DNA of 64,000 nt from Parus major (Eukaryota; Chordata; Aves; Passeriformes; Paridae), in NCBI RefSeq assembly GCF_001522545.3, contig NC_031770.1, forward strand, positions 106,184,130 to 106,248,129. The letters run 5' to 3'. The notes beneath the pieces were generated by a model, which was given only the letters and a program-made list of their open reading frames with translations, had not been told where the DNA came from and did not search any database. Positions 46,101 to 61,100 of the stretch are shown here, in pieces. The stretch's first letter is position 1; each line of letters starts with the position of its first letter. The position numbers were made by a program, and so were the translations under genes.

Positions 46101-49100
46101 TCCAAGGCTAATTGCTGTGTGCTGTAACTTTCCCTCAGGTCCTAGGGAGGGAACAGTGGAATATATAAAAGGGAATAAAGCCAATCTTTGAGAAAAGCAT
46201 CCAGGCATTTAATGCTTTTTCAACCAGGCTTTAATGTAAATGGCCAAAGTAATATTAAGTTATTAATAGTCCTTGGAGGTCACTGCAAAGAAAATCAAAT
46301 CAACAGAAGTATAAGAGGAGATGGCAGGTTTGCCAAGTCATTGATGTAATTTGGGCTTTCAAAGAGCCCTTCCAGTCCTACACCTGCTGGAAATGCCAAA
46401 TACGACAGAGGAGAGGGGAAGATACAAAACTGAGTGTTCCAACACAACATTCCTGAAGGCAGTGAATTGTATTTTAAGTAACTACAAGGAGATAGATTTC
46501 AGCTGAAATCCAACACGGTACCATAACCTGAGAAAGCATCCTGCAATAGGGTGCTTGCTCTTGGTGCTTCCTGATTGATCAGTCCCATGTTTAAACCAGA
46601 AAACTTTCATAAATATACCCAGCAGTCTTACCACTGTGGGAAAACACAGCTTAAAGACACTTACTCTGACTGGACTTTTCCCCTGTACTTGTAAACTCCT
46701 CAATTTTAGACTTTTTCTTTTTGAACACATCCTTCAATTCCTATTCCACCTCCCTCTGAAAACAATCTTTTATTCCAAACAAAAAATCAGCATGAATCTT
46801 TTGGATAATTAAATTTACAGACCAAAAAAATCAACAATAACAGAATTACTTTACATTGTACTTCCCCATGTTGCAAAACACCTCTAAGATACTTCAGGTT
46901 TTTTCCTTAGGAATCCTGCTGATATACATTGAACAATGCAACAGCTAAGCCTTGATTTTTGTATCTGATCTCATAAATGTAACTAAAGCAATTAAGAACA
47001 AATCATTCCCACTACCATATGCACCTCTACCAATAATCATGTTGCCTAAGAGATATGGTGCAATTTACATGACAAAGGCAAGATAACAAGATTGCTGTAT
47101 CACTGAAAGTCTCTGTAGCAACAAGATCAAACCAAACAATTGACCACAATTCTTTTTCTCAAATATATTCAGCTGGAAATATTTTTCCTTCTTACTTTGC
47201 CCATAATTTCAGGAGCACTATGGAAGCAAACTTAGATTAGGAAAACTCTATATCTTTAAGGACAGAAAAACCCTCATGCAAAGCAAAACAAAAAGCTCAG
47301 TTAGGCAATTCCATTTTTTTTTTTCCACATAAATTATTCTAAAAGTATTTCTGACCTCAGCAGACAAAAGTAGTGTTGAAAGACAGCAAGTAGGTTTTAG
47401 TACTGGGTTAATCTGGAGGTTTGACAGCATTGTTTGCCATACCATATTCTGCACTCTGATGCTACTTCCAGACTTCTAAACAAGACCTCAAATGCCTGAC
47501 ACACAGCTCAGGATGGATGGATACAGGTACAGAGCAAGAGATGGAAAAGTGGGAGAAGACACTGTTTCCATCTGAGACAATTTTTCTGGTTAATGTTACC
47601 CTAACTAGGAAGAAAAATGTTTGGGTGAAACAATTTAAAGAACAGTCCATTATGAAATTAAAAGTCAGTATTTTGTTCTCAGTATTCTGCAGTTTGGATT
47701 TCTAAGCAGGTAAGGACATTAAGCCTTTAAGAGGATGTAAAAGCTAGCAGAAAGTAAAATAGCCTGTTGATTTTCTTTTGGAAAAATGTATTTAATAAAA
47801 ATTTAATGTTTGTACATCCAAACAAAAAGTGTAAGCAGAGAAAAATAGCGAAATAATTAAGAACCAAAAAAAGCCAAAGATTAGAAAATAACCTTAAGTA
47901 AGAGGAAGAGGTTGTTGAGACAGCTTAGCAGAGACAAAAGGCACTGAAGAACAGAATCATCCATATTCTCACACTGTAAGATAAGGTAGATAAAAAGCCA
48001 ATTAATCTTTGCACTGTATTTTGAAAAACATATTTTAGGGAAGACTGAATTGCGGATGCAGCCACTGAACACAGCAAGCCATGCAATAAACAAGTAACTG
48101 AAAATGCCCATTGCATGAAGCCACTTATAAAAAGAAAATGAATTCCTTACATGATTACAAATTTTTGTGGCTCTTTTTTTATTGAAGAGTGCAGAGCCCT
48201 TGTGCTGGCCCAGCATCAATCCATTACTTAAGGACAAAGTTCCCACCAGTGCCACTTAGAGTAAGCTGGCAAATAAAGTTAAATGGAGGTGTGCTCTACC
48301 CTGTGAGAGCTGCCTAAGTTTTTAGGCAGGCCAAGAGTTGCCTCAGAAACAAAAATTCAGAGCCAGTGGTCAGCAACTCCGGGCTTCCAACAAATTAAGG
48401 AATATTAACAAGTAAGTGGCCTACAATTACTTCTAGGATCACACCCAAGTCTGCTACCAGACCTTGCACAGTGTACTGTGAAACTGTGCAAGTCTATTAC
48501 TAAAAGTCAAGTGTTCAGTACACAATTCAAAAATAACACCAAATATTACCTCATACTGTAAGAACAGAATGTGCAAGGGCCTGAAAAACTTTACTTCTAA
48601 ATCAAAATGTTCCAGAAGGCAAAAGGTGAGAGTGAGCAATAGTTGAGTCATGCAAAGCAATAGTTAGGAGGAGACTCATATTTTAGTACATTAGCAATAG
48701 GTTTGCATTTTTATTGTATCATTTACTCCAAGACTTCTAATGATTCTTATTTGACACTGAAGTTGGGGAAACCTTTTTGGAAGCCTGGTGAAAGTGGTAC
48801 CAATCTTTATGGCTGGATGAAGAACTAAAATACAGTGCTTACAAGTGTAGGCTATTTAGATAATGCAAGTACCTTAAGCTGACTGTTAAATTCATCCATT
48901 TCAGCAAGTTTAGAAGCAGTTTCCTTCTCAAGGGCATCTAGCTGTTCTTTAAGTCTTTGGCATAATTCTTCCTTTTCTTGGGACTTCTTGTGCACTGAAT
49001 TGACTCCTGTACCTGCATAAGGAAAGACAAGCAATTTCACCAGTGTTTCTGAGTTTTTCTTTATTTTTTTCCCCAGTTTTTAATAATTGTTTGTTATTTT

Positions 49101-52100
49101 CCTATTATATACACAATCCAAACCTCCTTCCTCACAAAAATTTGATTTACCTTCCTATTCATATACAGCACAAGAAAGAAATATCCCCAGCACTGAACTA
49201 AGGCACACAGACATTCCATGCAATACATACAGAACAATTTGCAAGTTGTTTTTTATAATATCAGACCAATTCGTATCAAGTTTCTCTAGACAGAGACTTG
49301 CAGTGTAATTTGGAGACAAGACCAATGTAAACTTTACATAAATTAAATCCCTTGAGTTTGGACTACCAAAAAAAGGACAATTTGTAATAATATACGTGAG
49401 CTACATAGTCTGTATAAATGAAGTTTAAAGTTTAAATTTCTTGCCAAAATGTGTTTGTTTGCCCTTTATTTGGAACATAAAGGAGATAATGGAATGCAGG
49501 TGAGACAATGGCACTAACTGGGAAGATGTAGAAGTGAAGGTGTTATTAACACCTCTGTACCCTTCAGCCTTGATTAGAAGGGATGAGAAATCAGCAAAGC
49601 AATCAAGAACAGACCTCATGTGCAGGCACTTACTCTGTGTGTTTTCAAGTTGAGCATTCTTTATCCTTTCATTTAACAATTGCTTTTCAGGAACCAAATA
49701 GATCAGTTTGTTCTGATAATCCTGTGTATGTTGAAGAGAACATAATTTTTTAATATTGTTTATGAATCACTAAGTAAAACTGAGTTACTTTTCAACATAG
49801 CTTCAACCCTTGTTAATGAAACAGGGATGCAAGTTATCACTACTGGATAAAGAAAAACATTATGTCTATAGTCTTAATGGAAATAATATTACAGTTGAAA
49901 GCTTTTGACCCCAAACCATTAACACAACTCGAAAAATATTTAACAAACATGCTTAACGTGTAAATATTATCACAAGACAGTTTAAAGTGACTGCCCCAAG
50001 CCTAACATAAAACAGTAACATGGAAAGAAGCTTCCCTGATGAGTAGAAGCATCACATATGGCAAAGGATAATTTATGGTACTCAACTGATTAGAAATAAT
50101 TAATGTCTTGTTACTCAAATAAAGAAAAAAAAGATGAAAGAGCAGCAAGGTAATTCAACCTAAACACCAACTTGGTCTGAACACAGGACAACATTCCTCA
50201 AAAAAATCTGAGTCTGGAGCCATAGAAGAATTCAAAACTAAAGAGAAGTCTCTGTTATCAGTCCACAAAAGAATAGTTGAGGTTTTCACAACTGTTTTTT
50301 AACTCTCAGCTTGTTTTAATACACATAATCATTTGTTTAACACCACACACAAAACTAAAAGCCTCTGCAATAACAGAGGCTCTGCCTATTTCCTCTCTCT
50401 ACTGCAATCCAACTGACTCCACATTCCTCCCCATAGGGATGCACTATCAACAGCATTAGGGAAACACAGAATATGGTAAAAGAAAACCATAAGCTTAACA
50501 AAGGTACACACCTCAAGCTGTTGCTGTAGTTGCTTGATTTCCATGATTCCTTGGTCATACTTCCTATCCAAGGCCTCCAGCTCAGTTTTTCGCATTTGCT
50601 TTTTGCTACGAATATCCTGCAACCTGCCTGAGATCTGCTGATGTTTGTCAGTCTGGAAAGAAAGCAGAGACAGATTACACCACATATGGCAAAAATCCTT
50701 TTGCTAAGCCTGCAGGCAGGTTAGTTCACAACCAGTTTTCTAAAACAACCCGAAATAACTGCTTTAGATTCATCATCCAAAACAGAGTAGAACTCCTAAT
50801 GGGCCATTAATGCAGGTATTAATATTTGTATAATTTAAAATATTGTATTTCAGCATATGTGGTGGAATTCCTGTCTTACCAGGGCTTCTAATTCAAGATT
50901 AAGGCTCTTCTTTTTAGAGGTCAACTTGACAATTTCTTCTTGTTCCCTGTTACGCTTATTAAGAAGTTCTTGGCGACGGATCCTCTCCCACTCCAGTCGT
51001 CGCTGGCGCTCGAGCTCCTGCTTTGCTGCCTGAGGAAAAGTTACATTACCTTAAATTACAGTGGAGATGCAGAACTCAGAGACCATGATTTAATGTAATG
51101 TGCTCTATTTCTCAACAGCACAACAGCAACACAAAATAATGTCTTCTCTCAAGTGCTCTTATACACTTCAGCATCAAAGAATGAAGGAAGTGATCCTACA
51201 AGATTCTTCATGCCACATTCCTGAGTCTGGATGAAAAAAGCTTCATAATTCAGAAAGCCTCTGCAGCTTGGAATATTGCCCATAAAAGAGCACATTAACA
51301 GATACTGCTCATAACCTCCTTTGAGTATTTCACAGAACTCCATAAAATATGGAAGTATGATACATACACTGAGACATCAAGTAGAAGCAAATTTGTCTCA
51401 AGTTTGGCTGTCAAAATGTTATCAATTATGAATTTAGTAGAGTCTTGTCTGGAATACAAATTTTTGCAGAAATGCAAGAAATATGCCTAAGAAAAATCTC
51501 ATGTGTCCTATGAAGTATCTGAAAATCTTTAACCTATACCAACATTTGTAACAGACACAAATGGTGTTCTATCTCCAAGACAACCTGCCATCAGCCAGGC
51601 CAGGGGACAGAACCAAAGCACTCAAACCCTGGATGCTACACGCACATACACATTCCTTAGAGCATTAAAAGTAATGTTAAGAAAACAACCTCCCGCCTTT
51701 CTATTTCTTTCCTCCTTTCTTCTTCCCTTTGTCTCTCCAGCTCTCGTTGTCTCTCCAGCTGCCTTTCCATCTCCAGTTGCCTCTTCCGTTCCTGCTCCTG
51801 GCGTTCCCTCTCTCTTCGCTCCTGTTCTTCCCGTTCTTTCTGAGCCTTTCTTTCAGCCTCTCTCTGCTGCTGCTCCAGCAGGACCTGTCGGCGTTTTTCC
51901 AGCTCCATATTTCCCCTCTCATAGTTGGCTTTCCTTTTGTCCTCAAATGTCACTAAAATAAGGAAAGGTCATTATTTCTGCCTTGTGCAAAACAGCGCTC
52001 TCAAACAAGGACCTCAGTTATACCACTAAAGATAGATACTTCTTGGCAAGCTCAGGTTGTTCAGTCATGGATGATGTAAGCATCTTCCATTTGTTAAAGT

Positions 52101-55100
52101 ATTATTTTTCTGTTCAAAAATACCTCTAAATTTTCCTAACTATATTCCAACTGGGGAGGAAAAAAAAATAAAAGAAGAAAAATTTCCAGTTTAAAATGAC
52201 CACAAAAATGACTTGAATGTTACAGGAAAGCCTCTCACTCTAAAGAATGAAAGATGAAAGAATGCTAGAGAAAAACAAAAGAACAGCTTTTATGAGCTGG
52301 GAGAAGACTGTCTGCTGTTAAAAAGGTTTTCCAGGAAACATTAACACATTGATAAAGAGCTTAGTTTTTCAGGGTGCTCCCTGTAAGAGTTCCTGGAGTT
52401 ACAACTATGAGACACCAAAACAGGATCAAGCTCAATTACTGCACACAAGGATAAAAAGAGACACAAATGGTTTATGCCCCCAGCAACCACCCTTCCAAAA
52501 AGAGAGGCAAGTCCTGGCTTGCAGTGTCCCTGCAACACTGTCAGTAACAGAATCTAAGGTATGTTCAAACTGCTTCCAGTTTGCAGAGAATTGAACTACG
52601 CTGGACCCCCAGCTTTCAGAATGTTCTAGTAATGCCAGGAACTTTCAAGTGAAAAAAATTTGCAGTTGCACAGCAGTGTCTGGCTATGAAGGGTTTATTT
52701 TCCAGAATACATTATTAATCAGCACACTTTTCCTTTCCTACAGCTAAAAATAGCCCCTGTCCCTGCCTTCTCAATTCTATTAGATGTAACAGTCTGACTA
52801 CATCCACTTAGCAACCTTCTTACCATCCAAGTTAAAAGGGATCTAGCTCCTGAAATGAAGCTCTCTGTGGATTTGATTATTTCCACCACTTTCTAAGAGT
52901 TTTAGTGCCCTTCAGAAACAGCCCCATACATTAAGAATATGAACTCTGTTTTTTACCTGGCTGTTTTTTCTGTGGCTCCTCCTCTTGTACAGCCTGGTAA
53001 GATGGCAGAGTTCCATTTATATTTTCAGTATATTTTCCACTCCTGGAGGGGGAAGAAACCCCAACCCACCATTGTTAGAGAAATAGCACAGTTATGTTAA
53101 ATATATTACGTTTCACTGCCCTCAGTGATTACCTGAAAGAAGGTGGCACCAGCTCAAGGGGCAGAGTCAGGGGCAGTGGCTGCCCAGCTTTGGCCATGTC
53201 TGTGAGGTGCATGGCCAACACAAACTCATCAGCCTTCAGCTGCCCATCTCCATCTATATCAGCCAGGGACCTGCAGGGGTTCAACAGCAGCACCAGTTAG
53301 AACCAAACATCACAATCACTCACAAATTACAGCTGTAACAAGGCATTGTGGAAAAACAATTTAAAAAACTAACAGTTCCTGTGGAATGTTTTGGTAGAAA
53401 TACTTACAGTTAATAACAAACAATTGCTGAGGGAGATATTATTTGATTTAATCATGTACTGTTATTCAGATCACAGAATCATGGAATGGTTTGGGTTGAG
53501 AGAGACCTTAAAGATCATCCAATTCCAACCCCCTGCCATGGGCAGGGACAACTTCTACTAAACCAGGTTGCTCCAAGCCCCATCCAACTTGACCATGAAC
53601 ACTTTCAGGGATTTGGAATCCACAGCTTCTCTGGGCAGCCTGTTCCAGTGCCTCACCATCCTTACAGTAAAGAATTTCTTCTTAATATCCAAACTAAACC
53701 TTTTTCAGTTTGAAGCCATTCCCCATTGTCCCGTCTCTACAGGCCATTGTAAACAGTCTCTCTCCATCTTCCTTGTAGGCTCCTTTCAGGGGAAGCTTTC
53801 TTTTCAGCTTCACTGAAATATTCTCTTCCCCAGCCTGAACAAACCCAATTCTCTTACATTTCCATAAAATACTGAAAAATGGACAGGAAACGGTAAGAAG
53901 TATCTCTTGCTTTATTGCATCAGAAATAGAAGAACTGGAAAGTGAATCCAGGACTGCTCTTAACCAGCTCAAAATGCCAAAGACTACTTTTTCAATTTTT
54001 TTTTTGAAGCCAAAGAAAACATTACATAAAATTACATCAAATTCTACAAGAGGAAGCTTTGCACAGAATTCTTTTTTCCCCTTGTGTCTCCTTGATTATG
54101 CAGGGAAGAAATGAGCTGGCACAGAGTAACTCACAGTGGGTTGGAAAAGGACCACCTACCCCCTCTAAGGAACAGGAGATCATACTAGCCTACAAAATGT
54201 TTCCCACAAACTGTGGGGGCTGATGGGGTGTGTGTGTGTGTGTTTGAGAGAAACCAGTTAAATGCAAGAAAGCAGGAGTCTCTAAGAACTATCTATAGAG
54301 ACAGAATTGCTGAAATGTGTCCTTAGACTGCACATAAGCGAAATGCTTAGTAAAAACACAGCTCATTAAAAAAGCAGTTAAAAAAACCTCCTATGAAAAA
54401 CAAAAAGGAAACAACAAACACCAAAAACACACACACACCCCACAGCGAAAAACAAAAGCAGGAGATGATGATATTTTGTTATGTTCACACACCAGCACTA
54501 TTCACATGTAACAGCACCACTATTTCAGTAATTACCATTTGGGCTGTTATTCAGTGAGGGTTCAGAGAGCTCCTTGCACTGGCCACTCATACCTTCAGGA
54601 TATACACCCAGAAGGAAAAGAGCCACTGCACACCTGATTTATTCCCCCAGACTCCAGAGAGGAGCAATACAACCCCACATTCCATGTTTATCTTCACAAC
54701 ATGAAACTAAACAAGGTGAGCTCTGCTGCTGCTAGACACACAAATAACTGTCCTGGGACAGAAGAAGAAGAAGAAAGGGAACTCAAGAGGAGATGTAAAG
54801 CTGTTGTGAATTCTGCTTGGCCACTAAATTTCACATATACATCTGAGTTATGTCTGAATGTGTAACCTAAAATGCCACATCTAGCAGAGCAGATCACTCA
54901 GACCTTCAGACAACTCTCACCACTTTTATCAGCACAGTAAAAACAAGTCTTAACAAAAGTGTAATTTGCAGATATCTTTAGGGAAACTGCAGTGAAACTC
55001 AAAAGAGCTGAAAAGTTACTTAATCTTCCTCCATATTTACAACTAACAACCTAGATTTCAGAATCCTGCTTTTGAAAGGAACAAGCCCTCAGCTCAGCAA

Positions 55101-58100
55101 GAGTATCCCTGAATCAGAAATTGAAGTTAGCATCTCTTCTATTATACAGAGTCTAACAAATACACACAAAGAATGAAAAACTGAATTATCTCAAGGTGTC
55201 TTTTAGAAATGTAACTAGTGAACAAACTTAGTTTAACTAGCAGCTCAGTTTCTGTTTATGATTTTAGATCTTCAGTGTCACTTTATCATTTCTTATTTAA
55301 AAAGTACATTTCCTCTCTTAATACTATAAAGACACTGAATCAGTAACTAAACTCACCAAATAGTAGCCAGCTGAGTCTGTGAAAGATTTGATTGCAGAAG
55401 GGCATTCCTTGCTTGAAATCCTTAGTGAAAGTGTAAAATATTTTTATTAAAATAAACACTTCATTGAAAGATTCACGAGGCAAAAAAATGGGTCACTAAC
55501 TGGGGCATGTTTATTTTTAATATTAATCTAATCCATTTTCATCAGTTGGTTTTACTTCCATTCTTAACAACAGGCATTATAACCTGAACACAATGAAGAT
55601 GTAAGTATTCTCATGTACCTTTTTCTACTCAGAGCACCTAACAGAAAAGCTGACATGAAAAATGGGTATTTATGGTAATCCCCACAGCTGTCACAAAAGC
55701 ACAGCTGACTGTTGGCCTAAACACCTGGAGAGTTTTCCTTGGTAGCAAAGAATCAGACACATTTCTAGGCACATTGAGGAAACCTTCAGCCCAAAATCGA
55801 CTGAACAAGATAAAAAGCATTGAGACCCTTTCCTTAAAGAAAGGGTTGTCCTCTTCCTTTGTAGGCAAGGGAACTGAGGCAGAGTGCTTACTCAAAATGG
55901 GAAATCTAACTAAGACACACATACTGACTTTACACCTACTGACTGCTTGGCCAGCGCTCTCTACTTGCTGCATTATACTGAGGAATCCCATTTCATAAGA
56001 ACTTTTGTAAAACTCTCTTGTATTAACTTTGTATGAAGTCTTTTGAAGCCACCATAATGCTGTGGCCCAGCACAGATGTCACTGGAAATCAACAAGGATC
56101 CAATTAAATTACTTTGGAAAAATCCCAAGCAATGGCTGCAGTTCTGTAGTGTCTCCCCCAAGCTGCTTTCTTGCAAAAGATAAAGCCCAGGTATCTGAGC
56201 ACTGACTGATACAGGAGCACATGGCACAAAAATGATGGTGAACGTCCCCCATCTTCACAAGAAAGTCTCAGTCCAAAGAGCGATGCTTGAAAAATGCCTG
56301 CTGACTTTACAGAGCTGCACTCCACAGCCTCGTGGTTCTCAGGCTCCTCTGATCAGACCCCACCAGTGCAGGATTCTCCTCTTCCCTGCAACAGCTGCTG
56401 TAGCTTCCCCAGTGTATTTGGCTCCTCCAGGTCTAACACAAAGCCCAAGACAATGAACTGGGGGTTATTACCACTTCTTGGCTGGCTGAAACCCACTCTC
56501 TCCTGCACCGGTCTGAACACCAACATTTCAGCTTTTACTTCACATGCAAGTCAAATCCCAAGCTGGGATTCTATCCCTCAGCCTGTGATGTTCAGAGGCA
56601 GGAAACACTCTGGTTTTTCCCATTCCATACCAAAAGTCATACTCACCTGATAAATATCCACTCATACTTTTATCAAGACTGTTAAATTTCTGTCTGTATT
56701 TTAATCTGGAGGCCTGAGGAACTGCCCAGTCTGAGGATGTAATCTTTGGTGAATTCCCAGCTAGTGATGCACTAGAGGAAGAATTTGAACTGCAATATAA
56801 TTTCAAAACAAAACAGAACAAAAACAAAGCAAAAAAAAAATCCAAACCAAACCAATCAACCAAATATTAAAAGAAAACCAAAAGAGAAAAAGAGATAAAG
56901 AAATAACTCTAAATCACTTGGCTTAATAAAGAGCCAATGAACAGAAGATATGTAACATCTTTCAGTAAAATGAAACAATTTCCACAAAGTTTTACCTCTG
57001 CTAACTTGCTATAAATAATTTCATCACAAATACGGAATTTTACAGTCAGAGTAGGGATATATTTGTAAGGAAACAACATGTAGATTAGAAAATCCTTTTC
57101 CTTTGGTATCACAGGCACTAATGCACATAATTGATCCTTCTTCCACTGCAAAATAATAGTGTAGGAAACCACCTCCACTATCCCAGAGTGTTGGGTCATT
57201 GGTTAAGTAACTTCAAGATTAAATGAATAACCATGAGAATAAACATGGATCTGATGAACTCTCAACCAAAAGCAGCTTCTAAAAATGTTTTAATCACCAT
57301 ACTCCAACCCTACCTCTTCTTTCTGTTAGTGACAATGACATGCTGAGTGAAGCTTTCCCAACTCAGTTTCTGTAGAATAGTGCTGAAGAAGGGTTTAGAC
57401 AGACCCATAAAACTTTTTCTAAACTCCCATCATTTGCAGAGTTCCATCTCTGAAAACCAAACTCAGGAAAGCTGAATCCAGCCTGCCTTGTTTAAGGTAA
57501 TCCCCTGCTCTGTCAAGTTGAAAAAAACCCTAAACTATTTGAAGTGCTATCCAAGGCAATACAGAATGCTGATGGAAACAAAGCCTCTCCAGCACAATGC
57601 TGGATTGACATCCCCTGCATGGAATGAGACAACATGATGGTGAAAATGCTGCCAACAGTAACACTGGAGAAGGGCTCCTTTGTACACCATCAGCAACAGA
57701 AAGCTTTCCAATTAAAAAAAACAACAAACAAACAACCAAAAAAAAAAAGAAAAAAAGATTATTTCAGGCATATGTCATGCCTACATCTGCTGGTATCATC
57801 TAGGACATCTGCTGGTATCAGGTGTGTGAGGAGCCCAGATCATGCACCCCACATGCTGAACAGGCAGCAGGGAAGCACAAAAGCCTCTGAGTTACTTATG
57901 GAACTGAGCTGGGGCAGAGGTGCCCTCAGGACCATTTTTTGGGAAACACCCCTGGATACTCAATTGGATAGATAAGCCCAGTCCCTCACTTTAGTCCATG
58001 GCAAAGCTCTAAAATCAGTGAATCAGAGCAGCTGATTATAAAGATCATAATCATAATCTTCTATTATTCATAAAACAAATTCACATATAAATATTGATAA

Positions 58101-61100
58101 CAAACCCTATTCTAACATGCCCACTGATTACATGGTGCCCTCTATAATGAATGAGCATTGCTTTTAGAACCACTTAGTAAGGTTTGTTTCTATTTACTAA
58201 TGAGGTACATTCCCTTCCTTTTGGCAGTGCTCATCTGACCTCCTTGCCTACTTTGGATATTTTTGTCAATTTACTGAAAATATTACCTATTGTGCATATA
58301 AAAACAAAATTTATTTTTAGACTTGATAGGTCACATTAGATAGATTAATTTTTAACAAATGTACTTTGAGAACAGAAATGTTCCATAAATTTTGGACGGT
58401 ATACTACTGAAGTGTAAGATACAACCACTTTAAACTTAACTTCCATACCTGCTAGATCCTAAATCAATTAGTGACTGTGCCTTCTGCATACTGGAACCAC
58501 CAAATCCTCCTGCCATAGGGCCTAAAGAACCAGTATGAGGCAGAGCTGGAACAAGAAGAAACAAAAAAATTAACCCCAGAACTGTAAAGCAACTGGGTAT
58601 AAGATAATGCTTCATAATCAATATTCACTTTGATAGAAGTAAGAAAATCTAATCAGTGTCTTATTGTTATGATTAACTAGTTAGAATAGAATTAACAAAT
58701 GTGAACTTCGGAGAAAAAAAACATTTCTAGGGTTTTCTGTCAGGAGTTTTTTGTTTGGTGTGGTTTTTGTTTTTTTTAAACTCTCATGCATGTGTTAGCA
58801 TTCCTGTCTGAAATAAGCCATAGGGAAAATAAGATTTACAATTCTGAGAGCAAAAACTGGACTGTGCTATACTTACTTGAGGAGAAAGGTACGGATAAAG
58901 GCTGTAGAAGGCTGGATGTTCCATTTGGCAACGAGGAGGTACTGACAGAAGGCACCAGGGGAGCAGAGATAACCAAAGGAGGAATGGAAGTCATGGAGGT
59001 CAGAGACATGGGAGCTAATGGTGTGATCGCAGACACAGACGTTGGCATGGACAGATTTGGCATACTACCCATTCCTAGAGCAAAATCCAATAAGTCATGA
59101 TTTAACATTGCAGAGGCTTCAGCAAGAAACTGGGTTCCTTATGTGATGCAGAAACTACACAAAGCAACCGGTGTCTGGAATACAATCAGTTAAAACAGAT
59201 TGTAAAACAGCTCATGTACAATATTTACTTTTCCTCTAAATTAAGGCAAGACAGCTCACAGGGGAAAATACACTGAAGAACAGGAATTTAAAAAGAAAAA
59301 TCTTGACAAGCAAATTAATTTTCAAGGTAGGTTTAGCTACTATTTTCACAATAGAATAAGTTCTCGTTTTCTGTAATTGCAGCTATACCTATTTCTTTAA
59401 CAAGCCTGGCCCCTGAGAGAGAATTACAACCTCAAAAGCTGTGACAATCCTCCACAGGGAAAAGCTGCTGCTGTTTCTGAACTAAATCTCTTCCAAGTAT
59501 CAGCCCTGGAAGAATCCACAGAGGTAAAAGTTCCTTATTAGGGACCCATGCTTATAGAAGGGTTTCTGGAGGTAGCTGCCTGAGGCAAATTAGGACACTT
59601 GAATTACTGTCTGCATCTTGTGGAAGACAACAGTACTGGTGAGATGATGGAAAGTTATAGAGGTAACTATGCCAACCACAGCTCCCTGTAAATGCATGCC
59701 CTTGTACCCAAACACATGAGATTCGGGTGATTTTAAATCATGTATGTCATTCATATATGCATACATTTAATTTCAGCATAGAAGTGTGCACGCTTTGCAA
59801 CCCAGCTCAAGTCACTGTGGATATTTCGTGCTATAAAACAACACAATAACAAGCATGCACTGAATCCCCAAATACCATCAGAAAAAAAAAAAAAAAAAAA
59901 AGTCAAAGTAATTCTATTCAGTTAATCACATAACCAAAACAGACAATCTGATTCACTTTGAAAAAATACGTAAAATAGCTGCTCTACCAAAACTATGACC
60001 TTTGACTACATTTAAATTTAAAACCCCCAAGTATAAATAGGTGACTCAGTGTGAGTGAGACAAAAAAAGACCACCACTACAAAATGAGAGCCAGTAAGTC
60101 AGATGGCAGATGTGAATGGCCTTCTTGTCAAAACTGAATAAAAGCTTTTCTTTATTAAAAGTCTTCAAAGAATCAATTATCAAAAATATCAAGAAAGTGA
60201 CCTGGTGAATTTCCTAAATCAGAATATCCTTTTTTCTTGTTTCATGCTGATTCACTAAATTTTCATGGTCAGATTAATGCTTTTATTTGGCTGCAATTAA
60301 CTGTGTTTTTTTACCTCCGAACACTAATTAATTATATATATATAAGTACCAAAGCGAGCTGACATTAGTGGTGAAAACCCTGGAGTTTGTTTCATGACAG
60401 GAGGGAGAATTGAAGGCAAGTTCTGTCCTTGCAATTTCAGCTTGATGAGTTTCATGGCTATGGAGAACTCCAGTTGATCCATTTTTCCATCCCTGTTCAG
60501 GTCCGAGAGTGTCCTTGAAATAAAATAGAATTATAGAAGAAAAAGAAAGTAAAAGTTTTTGATCAGTGAGAAGCTTTCCTACTAGATTTATTTACTGTTT
60601 TTGCATAGGAAAACAAGAAACTCATTGCAAAGTAGATTTTCTACTTTTGCTAACATTCATACCTCTGAGAAGTTTGAGTACCCACTTCTGCAGAGTTCAG
60701 TTTTGAGCTTGCTATATATTAAACAAGTAATTTGCAAGAAAACATTTGGGAAAGCAGAAGTCTCTTGCCCAGTGAATACACTTGGTGCCTCTGCTGCAAG
60801 CCTCTGCTATGTATTTCTTTTTGCTCCCAGCCAGAATCATTATTTTAAATTAATCCTTGGTAAGCTAAAGAATTAATGTAAGAATCTGGAACAGGATGCA
60901 GGAGGATGCAGAAACCTCCTAAAGGCACTGTACACTACTATGAAAACTTCATTAATTCACAGTGGTGAATTAACCTCAGAGTGGTGAGGTTTTCTAAGCC
61001 TGATACTCACACTGTCTTCCTTTTGACAGTTCTCCACATAAATACAACAGGAAATATATGCAACAGTGCACACATAACCTCAAAATTTCTGGTCAGATGG

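Noticed and set aside
51674..51961. + strand frames rich in Leu, Pro and Ser
   Set aside because: Antisense shadows of the first KLERQ exon.
54229..54438. TG and AC dinucleotide runs as paired inverted elements
   Set aside because: Ordinary short microsatellites with unequal, imperfect units; no wider symmetry around them.
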